Shown: positions 56,321-64,000 of the stretch, piece after piece
Layout of the letters: each line of letters begins with the position of its first letter
How positions within the stretch are numbered: the stretch's first letter is position 1
DNA from: Kwoniella botswanensis
Lineage: Eukaryota; Basidiomycota; Tremellomycetes; Tremellales; Cryptococcaceae
Length of the DNA stretch: 64,000 nt
NCBI RefSeq assembly: GCF_036426115.1
Contig: NC_088599.1
Location: 9,942,001-10,006,000, forward strand
Reading direction: 5' to 3'
Program-made: the position numbers and the translations under genes
Notes under the pieces: model-generated
Databases searched by the model: none
The model's input: the letters and a program-made list of their open reading frames with translations, nothing else
What the model was told of the DNA's origin: nothing

Positions 56321-56625
56321 TGTTGTATATGTGTAGGATCTAGTGGTTCCGTTAATATGATGCGAAGATATCAAAATGCTGATGTTGATGTTGGATGTGT
56401 CGGGTAACTTTATCGTTCGGTCATACCCGTTAACGCTTTCCGCTGATTCTCGTAATTCGAGTTTACATAGCATGTGTGCATATTTTACGAAGACGGATAT
56501 GTGGATATTACAACATATAAATTATAAATCAAACATGAACTAGTCTACCACAGTATTCTACATATATGCACAAAAAAGAGAGAGAGAGACGGAGGGAGAG
56601 GGAGAGACAGAGAGAGAGTGAGAGA
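56321..56625. repeat. GA-rich simple repeat in short intergenic space
   Basis: 305 bases between PAC2 start and TAF12 stop. At about 56573-56622 is an imperfect (GA)n purine tract (AGAGAGAGAGAC and variants). Probably in the TAF12 3' untranslated region. Confidence 0.6.
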
Positions 56626-59600
56626 TCAAACTACCACAGCTACGCTCCCACTTCCATTCCCGATTGCATTCCCATTCGGTAAACTCAACCCACCCGAACT
56701 CATGTTAGGAACCGGCGATAGTCCATTAACAATGGGATTTGTCCCATTCACATTGAGATTCTCTTCTATACCATTTTCAACATTGTTCGCTTTCTCGGCC
56801 TCAGCGTCGGCCTCCGCCTGCGCTTTCTTTTCTTTCTCTTTCCTCCAATTGACTTTCGCTTCATTCACGAGCTTCATTTTGATCGCACGTTGGGGATTGG
56901 TAGGTCTCGAACGAGATGATCGAGCTTGATCTAATCGGATCAAATCGGATGAAAATCCAGGTATACTCCTACCGAATATTGTTTCTGCGAACAAGAATGT
57001 TGAAACATATATCAGCTTATATCCAATTATTCCATGGATCGTTAAATTCTTTGCGGACCAAAACTCACCATAAGCCAATTGAACATCTTTACGATCAATC
57101 GTATCGCTCTTCCTATGTTTAGCGAGACTACAACTTATCTGAGATATCATCTCGTTATGTTCTTCGGCCAGTTGAAGCATCAACTATAGCATAGCCAGAA
57201 CGTCTGATTAGCTTCCCCACTTCCTTACATAGTGCAGGACAAGGCTGATTTATCGTAAAAACGGGTTTCCTTCACTCACACTTTCAACATCACTATCAAC
57301 TTTCAAAGCCTTATCCAACCCTTCCGCCAGATCCTGTACTTTCCTCTTTTTCGCTATCATCCCCAACGTCCCTTCAGAAGGCGAACCTGTACCTGTACTC
57401 TCATCTTTATCTCCCTGAGTTTCAGCATACGCCTCATCAACCATCAACCTCAAGCTCTCAGGCATTTTCTCCAATGTCACCTCGGATAAAACCCTGTTCA
57501 TCATACCCATCGTACCTCTTCCTGAAGAGGTCCTATGACTCGTGATCGGATCTTGGAATTGGTTTAATTTCTCTTTGAGTAAAAGGTCCGATTCGGGGGT
57601 TGGTTCGTATTTCACTTTAGATAATAAAGATTGCGATTTATCTAATAGTAAATTAACACTCATTTCAGATGGTTGTCTGATACCCCCACTGCCAACAGTA
57701 CTATCGATTCTACCGTTGATATTCGGTCGAATTTGATTTGGGTTTTGATCGATCTGAGCGATGATCATTCCAGGTGTGATATTCCCATGTATCTGATTGG
57801 TAGGTCCTCCAACCAAATTAGGAGGTTGGAATGGTAAATTACCAGCTAAACCTTGTTGACCTTGACCCATCTGTTGTTGTTGCTGCTGCTGCTGTTGTTG
57901 TTGTTGACGAGCCTGAGCAACATTCTGTACGGCTTGAGCAACGGGTATACCAGAATTGATCATTCGCTGGATCAACGCCGCTTGAGCTTGAGTAGCTTGT
58001 GCCTGCTGTAATTGCTGTGCCTGCGCTTGCGCCTGAGGTTGAGCCATTGGCGGACGCATCTGAGGTGACGAGGTAGCTTGAGTAGGCGTCTGCGTCTGGA
58101 TCTGACCTTGAGATAAGTTACGTTGTTTGTTAGGTGGGATATGTAGATTGGGTACAGTAGCTTGAGCAGGGAAAGTAGGTGTGGAATTGGCATTAGGTCG
58201 CACTTGCTGTTGCATGTTGGGTGTATTGGGTGCAGCACCGTTCGTAGGCTGTTGTTGAGCTTGCATACCGATATGGGGACTTGAGACTCCGGTAGGAAGT
58301 TGATTCATCCCCTGCCCCTGAACGTGTCCCTGTGCTTGAGCATGAGCTTGAGCTAACTGAGCAGCTTGAAGGGCTTGGGATTGAGCGACTTGAGCTTGTT
58401 GGGCGATCTGCTGAACAGCAGCGGCTTGAGTGAAGCCTGATACCTGATTCCACAACTGTCGATATGGTGGGTTCTGCGGTATCAACGACCCCGATCAGCT
58501 GTTGCTCGGATTGTAGCTCAATGGCATACACTCACATTGTTGAACGCGATTTCTCGCTGTTGCTCGGTCATCTGAGCGAGTCTCAAAAGTACATTCCTGA
58601 TATTCGCTTGCTTCTCCGGCGGCATCTTGTTCGTCGCAGCTTGAATGTTCAAATGCAGCTGTTGCATGACGTTCAACTGAGGTGCAGGTGGTCTAGGTGA
58701 ACCAAAGTTTGGAGGTTGCTGCTGCTGTGATTGCTGTTGACCTTGTTGAGGCTGAGGCATCTGTTGTTGTCCTTGCTGCTGCTGTTGCTGGAGATCCTGC
58801 ATGTACTGTTGATTCATCGGATTCTGAGCTTGTTGAAGCATCTGTGATTGAGCTTGTGCTCTTGCCAATGCTTGCGCCTGAGCTGGGTTCATATTGACGT
58901 TGTTAGGCAACTGAGCATGATTCTGCATCGGGGTTCGACCTTGTGCTTGCTGAGCAGCTTGGGCTTGAGCAGCAGCCAGTCGTTGCAATTGGATTTGATG
59001 CATCTGCTGTTGGCCCATATGAGGACTCTGCATTTGCTGTTGCTGCTGGTTCCCCATGAGTTGTTGCTGATTCATTCCAGGTACGACACCACCAGGGAAT
59101 TGTTGTTGCAATTGCGCTTGTAGAGCTGAATGAACATTCTGCTGAGGAGGAAAGCCTTGTTGTTGTTGTTGCTGCTGTTGTTGGAGAGCAGCCATCTGTT
59201 GCTGAGTAGCAAGTGGAAGCTGCATACCGTTCATCATGGGTGTTTGCTGCTGCTGTTGTTGCTGCTGAGCACCGTGAGGAAGACCGACAGGATTGGCGAG
59301 ACCACTTTCGACGAGGGTACGAGCGTGATGAGCTTGGTATTGCTGGAGGTGATTCCTTCCTTCCGGACTGCTGATGAATGCATCGAACTGCGGGGTGGTG
59401 AAGGCAGTGATGATGTTGCGATCAATGATTGAGGAGGCAGAAAATTCAAATGACGATTTTCAAAAGAAAGGCGTAAGGAATAGGGAAAGGAACGAGGGGG
59501 AAGATATGCAAGTGGGGTCATCAGCTCGGATTATTGATGATACGGGGAGCTGAGACTCCCGTTCAAATGGGTACTTACCAATTTCTCCTGTTCAGCACCC

Positions 59601-60739
59601 AATTTGCCAGTCCTCTTCAACTCCAACAACTTTGGGAAGTTCTCCACTAACGTCTTTATACCGTTCATACCCAGTACATTCCTATTAGAATTGGATATCG
59701 GTGATTGTCGGACCATCTGAGGTGAAGAGTGCGGATGGTTCTGAGGGGACGCAGCGGCGATGGAAGCAGGTGTAGGGTGTGGATGCGGTATGGCCTGTTG
59801 ATGTTGTTGTTGAGGGGTTTGCAACTGTTGAGGTGTACCCTGTTGCTGCTGCTGTTGAGCTTGTGCTTGAACAGCTTGCTGCTGGAGCCTTTGGGTTTTT
59901 TCCAGCATCGCTGCGAGATGCTGTTGTTGTTGGGCGTGTTGTTGAAGTCGGAGTTGATCTTGGTACGACTGTGACATGAACGCAACGAGTCAAGAGTCAG
60001 CTTGAATCATTCACCCAGCATGACCAGCGATATATAGAAGAGAAGAAAAGGAATATACGCTATAGTCGATCTAGTATGTGATATCAAAGGGATTGGTTTG
60101 GAACGTTGACTGATGGATGGAAGAAGGTTTCGGCAAAAGGGGTCTCGAAGAGATGGATGATCCGAGACTCACTGCTTGGTTTTGAGTATTCATCTGTCCC
60201 TGTTGCTGTAATCCTGGTTGGCTCTGCATTCCCGACTGCTGCTGCTGTGGTTGCATCTGCATCTGTTGTTGCTGCTGTTGTTGATTTTGGTTCTGATTGA
60301 CCATATTCTGTTGATTCTGATTCATCATCGGACTAGGTTGTTGCTGTTGCTGTGGTTGTTGATTCGGTTGAACATTCTGTTGCAGGAATTGTTGCTGTTG
60401 CTGTTGCTGCTGCTGTTGAGGTTGCAGAGGTTGCATTTGCTGCTGCTGTTGTTGCACTTGTTGTTGTTGCTGTTGAAATTGCTGTTGTTGTTGCGGTGGT
60501 CTCTGTTGTTGAGGTGGTTTAGCTTGTTGATTTTGCTGCTGTTGTTGTTGGTTATTGCTATTCCTCATAAAATTCATCATCTTATTCCTGAAGATTTCAT
60601 TCCTTTTATCCTCTGGCAACTGTCTTTCAGCCTCTGATAGGAGTTGAGGGAATTTTGCCTGGAGTTGTTGGAGGTTGAAAGGAGACAGTTGAGCTAATGT
60701 CGCTGACATACTGGCGTTGTTATTAGGTTGGTTGGACAT
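56626..60739 (-). CDS. TAF12: TFIID/SAGA subunit TAF12 with giant Gln-rich N-terminus
   Basis: Histone-fold subunit shared by TFIID and SAGA, pairing with TAF4 or Ada1. Six exons on the minus strand: 60739..60173, 59968..59579, 59387..58536, 58473..57280, 57183..57069, 56984..56626; 1158 residues. The first 990 or so residues are Gln/Asn/Pro/Ala-rich with many CAG/CAA runs (up to nine or ten Q in a row) broken by ordered islands (LQQLQAKFPQLLSEAERQLP; FDAFISSPEGRNHLQQYQAH; YRQLWNQVSGFTQAAAV). The H2B-like fold is near the end: DSDVESLMLQLAEEHNEMIS, CSLAKHRKSDTIDRKDVQLA, then YETIFGRSIPGFSSD. RHRKS/KHRKSDT and IPGF are TAF12 hallmarks. Human TAF12 is 161 residues and yeast 539, so this is unusually long. 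Confidence 0.9.
57840..60560 (-). repeat. Polyglutamine-coding CAG/CAA microsatellites
   Basis: Clusters of mixed CAG and CAA triplets (written CTG/TTG on the plus strand) at about 57870-57905, 58690-58800, 59035-59050, 59155-59185, 59245-59270, 59835-59860 and 60235-60560. They lie inside TAF12 exons and are mixed rather than pure, so moderately stable. They generate long Leu- and Val-rich shadow frames on the plus strand. Confidence 0.8.
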
Positions 60740-61776
60740 CTCGATCTAGGTTACTGCCAGCGGTAGGTCGTGTGATCCTATCTGTGTTGTGCACCGAGGC
60801 TTGTATAGGGTACTTTGGCTGTTCTCAGATGTGGATGTCGTTAATTCACGCTGTTACGGGCACCGTATTGCTGAGTAAAGGTAACAAGGTGGATTGGCTT
60901 TTTTGGTAAAAAGTAAGGTTGATTTTGAGATCCGATTTGGTTTGGATTCACCTTCACTTTCGATCTCCTTATTCCTGATCCTTTGATGACCGTTGACTAT
61001 CCAAGTAGATGACTGCTCTAACACCTCTTCGCACCTCCTTGCGCAAGTAGATCGGAGTGGATGCACAGTGCGCGATGGATAATTTGAGAAAAGAGACAGT
61101 CGAAGTAGGTTACTAAACTTCGTTTGCGAGATGATCGACTTTCATTAACTTAGCTCGTGGCACATTGAACAACGATATTTCAGGCATTGCCATTGCATCT
61201 CCTTTCATTTACCACTCACATGGCATTGAACTCGTATATCAGTCTGTCAGAGTGTACGGAATCCACGGTTGCAAGGGAGTATACGCTCATCCAGCACTGT
61301 CCATCCTGTAACATGCAAATGATATATATGGAGATAGCGATACACCGAGAGTAAAAAAATGAGCGTCATTTGACTCTGCTATCGCCTCAACAATACCATT
61401 TACTGTGGTAGCGATAGCATCCCGGCAAAGTATTTGAGATATCCTCACAAGGCAAGAAATTGAAACCCGTCTCGATCATGTGTTCTAGGACAGTCAAGAT
61501 CCTGATAGCTCACATAGAAGCAAAATAAGGTGGGATCTGTGTTATCCACACTAGATATCGATATCTTCCCTTGTGACCATACTTTTCCCAACCTTGGACT
61601 CCGACGAGAAACCGCCATGGAGTTATGGCTTTGGAAGTTTTACATGCACGATGGTTCTTGATGATCGTAATTAGGGTATATATGGATGTATTATATTACT
61701 AGCTTCCTTCTCCACTCCTTCGTCATATCTTGTTATCATTTTGCCCAGCTCGACTCTTTATCGTTCCGCTTAAACA
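60740..61776. promoter_or_regulatory. Intergenic region, TAF12 promoter / LSM6 3' end
   Basis: 1.04 kb between two minus-strand genes. TATATATGGA near 61322 and 61678. I searched for tRNA-like or spliced frames and saw none. Confidence 0.4.
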
Positions 61777-62354
61777 TTACAGATCTTCCAATGCAGAGAT
61801 GTACAGTACTGGGAGGCCAATGCATATGGTCAGTATCGGTGTTTTCGGTTCTGAAAGAGAACTTGACGAGTAAGGAATGAATCCAACTCACCATTATTCC
61901 CTCGAAGGAAACAATCGCCATATTCCGCTGTCTTCCTACCATTTGCCCATTCTTCTGTATCCTCCAATGCCACATTCATGTATCCATCCAGACATGTCAA
62001 AAGGCCTGATTGATTAAGATGAACAGTTTCGCATCAGCTTGTATCATACACATACATGACTTAGGACAGATCTCGTAGGTGATGGATATGTTCCAATGGC
62101 ATGAAGAAGTCCTCATCGAGGCATTAACAACATGAAACCTCTGCCATCTCGATCTCCTTCGACTCTGATGGATCATGATTCATACATCTTGCTCCCTCCT
62201 GATAGGTCCTCGAGTAACGCCAGCACTCACCATGATAATCTACCCCACTACCTATCCTGACTTTCACCCTCTTCCCCACTATATTCTTCAAGAACTCGGA
62301 TGGAGATCCAGCTGCAGCTGCTGCTTCTTCTGGCTGAGGAGATGCCGAGTCCAT
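61777..62354 (-). CDS. LSM6: U6 snRNA / mRNA-decay protein LSm6
   Basis: Member of both the nuclear Lsm2-8 ring (U6 snRNA) and the cytoplasmic Lsm1-7 ring (mRNA decapping). Three exons on the minus strand: 62354..62231, 62005..61892, 61808..61777; 89 residues. Visible Sm1 motif: EFLKNIVGKRVKVRIGSGVD, YHGLLTCLDGYMNVALEDTE; Sm2 motif: FLRGNNVLYISALEDL. The N-terminus is an Ala/Pro/Glu-rich extension of about 15 residues. Intron 1 is 225 bases, long for this window. The start at 62354 gives the family length; the open frame upstream to 62603 is leader. Confidence 0.93.
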
Positions 62355-62821
62355 CGTGTAGGTTTGTTGTGTTGTTTGACGACGAAGTAGTCTGGCAACA
62401 GTCACTTCGATGCATGAAATATACCTTTGCCAAAGGTGTTCAACGCCCAAATGCGATGTAAATGGTGTCGACAGATAGGCCTGCGCAGACCGGCCCCAGA
62501 GAATAGGCATGCTCAGGGTCTGCTGTCGGAAAAGAGCGATCACCTCATCTCGGAATGTGAATACCACCACCACAGTAAACATCTTAATATCCTCACATCT
62601 CATCTCAACCTCACATCCTCATCCTGCACTCACCATCGCAGAGCAGTCATAGCTCGCAGCAATCAGAGCAGACTACCAAAAAAGAGACTTCGTTCCAGGC
62701 TAAACTAGGGAAACTCGGAACTTTTTGGTCCCGTTCTCACCGCCCAACAGTCCTCCTTATCAATACCCGACTCATCCCATAACATTCCTTTTTTTACATC
62801 CCCGGTATCCCATCCACCAAA
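62355..62821. promoter_or_regulatory. Divergent promoter LSM6 / Zn2Cys6 factor
   Basis: 467 bases upstream of both genes. C/T-rich toward the transcription factor. No gene seen. Confidence 0.4.
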
Positions 62822-64000
62822 ATGAAAGTCCCATCCGACCGACACTCGTCTGATCCATCATACGCACCGTATAGCGTGACCTCACCGAGATCATTCCAAC
62901 AACCGGCATTACCAAGTAGGGCATCAAGTTCGTCCAAGAAATCTCAAGCGAAAGCACCCTCACCCATCAAAACGGAAGAGCAACCGTCTCAGTACAAAGT
63001 TGCCAGGGCAATCTCATCATGTACGAGGTGCAGATCGAGAAAACAGAAATGTGATGGTAAATTGCCAGCTTGTTCGGCGTGCGAAAGAGCGAAGGTGGAA
63101 TGTATTGGTTTTGATGCGATAAGTAAAACTAACATCTCAAGAAAGTGAGTCGTCTCTTTGCGGAATAACGATATCGTTGCATCTTGCACACGATATTATA
63201 CATCTTCATTCGTATAGACGAATAAGTAAAGCTGATATTGACTTTGATTATATTAGCTATCTGCATTCACTAGAACAAGAAGTGACTTCTCTTCGAGCTC
63301 AAGTAGCCGCCCTCCAACAGAACGATACAATTGGTCAAACGAAGAAATACATAGCGGCGAACGCATCCAACGCTGTATCTTCATTCAGGTCGGACTTCCC
63401 AATCGACCCTGCGCTGATGGGTGAAGATGGATCGTCATCAAGTTTGAGAAGTCCCCTGGAATCTCCAAGCTTGTCATCCTATGGATATGGACACGGACAC
63501 GGTCATGGGCATCAAAGACGACATTCCGACTATCCATTCCCATCTACACCCTTGACTTCTGATCCACCTAGATCACCTTACCAAAGTTCTTCCAAACATC
63601 ATCACAATCATCATGCGACGGGGCAGACGGTCGGAATCCAATCTACGAGTTTGACCAGAATGGTACATGATGCTGCGTACAGGACGGGACACGCAGCGAA
63701 TGCTGTCTCCGCATTGTATGCATCAGGCGGTGGGTCAGGTAGTGAGAAAGGTTCAAGTGTACATGGAGGATCGACCGATTCACCCGTTATTTCAAATATT
63801 GATCCGGCCTCGCACAATAATAACGGTACAAACGATAGTTCTCCAGAAACGGTTCTAACACCGAGATCAGCGACATCTGGAATACCAATTCAAGGAAATA
63901 AGAGAAGACATTCAGTATCGCCTTTGGCCAATCCCGCGCAATTGCTGAGCTCAAGTATGGGTAGCGTAGGTAAACCTAAAAGAAGGACATTCGCGATTCC
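62822..64000 (+). CDS. Zn2Cys6 transcription factor, partial (5' part; runs off right edge)
   Basis: Fungal binuclear zinc-cluster DNA-binding protein. Exon 1 is 62822..63144 and encodes a Ser/Pro-rich N-terminus and the zinc cluster at about residues 60-95: AISSCTRCRSRKQKCDGKLP, then ACSACERAKVECIGFD; all six cysteines are present with C-x2-C-x6-C spacing. Exon 2 starts at 63257 (or at 63218, both in frame) and runs past 64000. It codes a dimerisation-like coiled coil (YLHSLEQEVTSLRAQVAALQ), then Ser/Pro/His-rich sequence with GYGHGHGHGHQRRHSDY and a basic patch (GNKRRHSVSP). The middle-homology domain is presumably beyond the window. Target genes cannot be guessed. Confidence 0.88.

Noticed and set aside
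57250-60740. Long plus-strand open frames rich in Leu, Val or Ala opposite TAF12
   Set aside because: They are the reverse complement of CAG/CAA repeats; no splice or start logic, and the minus strand gives a clear TAF12.
1-64000. Transposons, retroelements or virus-derived copies
   Set aside because: No reverse transcriptase, integrase, transposase, capsid motif, terminal repeat or target-site duplication was recognised on either strand.
1-64000. tRNA, rRNA or CRISPR features
   Set aside because: No B-box-like GGTTCGAATCC with a matching acceptor stem, no rRNA core sequence, and no spaced direct repeats were seen by eye; a covariance-model scan would settle tRNAs.

Overview
The window is nuclear DNA from a basidiomycete yeast of the Tremellomycetes, most like Kwoniella or Cryptococcus. 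The evidence is dense short genes split by many 50-80 base introns with GTGAGT-type donors and CTGAC/CTGAT-like branch sites, frequent very small exons, CT-rich leaders, and a matching gene content: mitochondrial ClpP, a KRE6-type and a KRE9-type wall gene, a GH71 alpha-1,3-glucanase and DSC3. Species cannot be fixed from sequence alone. I saw no transposon, retroelement, tRNA, rRNA or CRISPR array. Exon boundaries were read by eye and checked by reading phase. All complete gene models keep phase to a stop, but they have not been tested against transcripts.

Left part (1-20.4 kb), housekeeping genes: mitochondrial acyl carrier protein (runs off the left edge, minus), mitoribosomal bL17, a SUR7/PalI-type membrane protein, proteasome chaperone UMP1 (minus), casein kinase I with a very long leader, a WKF-domain ribosome-biogenesis protein (minus), the Golgi GTPase ARL1, a zinc NADP-dependent alcohol dehydrogenase (minus), a CTD-interacting-domain protein (minus), and a BAP31-like ER protein built from twelve exons.

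Middle part (20.4-41 kb), the more unusual part: a KRE6/SKN1-type GH16 protein whose three acidic active-site residues are all amides; DSC3 of the Golgi/ER Dsc E3 ligase; a 594-residue orphan; an AGTRAP-like four-helix membrane protein; a secreted metallophosphatase with twenty exons; a TPR protein with a mitochondrial-like leader; and a tandem array of three diverged, intronless paralogs of a family I do not recognise (35.7-40.7 kb), one with a broken N-terminal frame.

Right part (41-64 kb): COX8 and CLPP share a short divergent promoter; then a GH71 glucanase, citrate carrier CTP1, rRNA-processing EFG1, acetolactate synthase regulatory subunit ILV6, a KRE9/KNH1-like GPI protein, tubulin cofactor E (PAC2), a 1158-residue Gln-rich TAF12, LSM6, and the start of a Zn2Cys6 transcription factor that leaves the window on the right. 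Themes that recur are mitochondrial function (ACP, bL17, COX8, ClpP, CTP1, ILV6), cell wall (GH16, GH71, KRE9-like, SUR7-like) and RNA/ribosome work (WKF, EFG1, LSM6, CID protein). The genes are not co-transcribed, and I infer no pathway cluster from their order.
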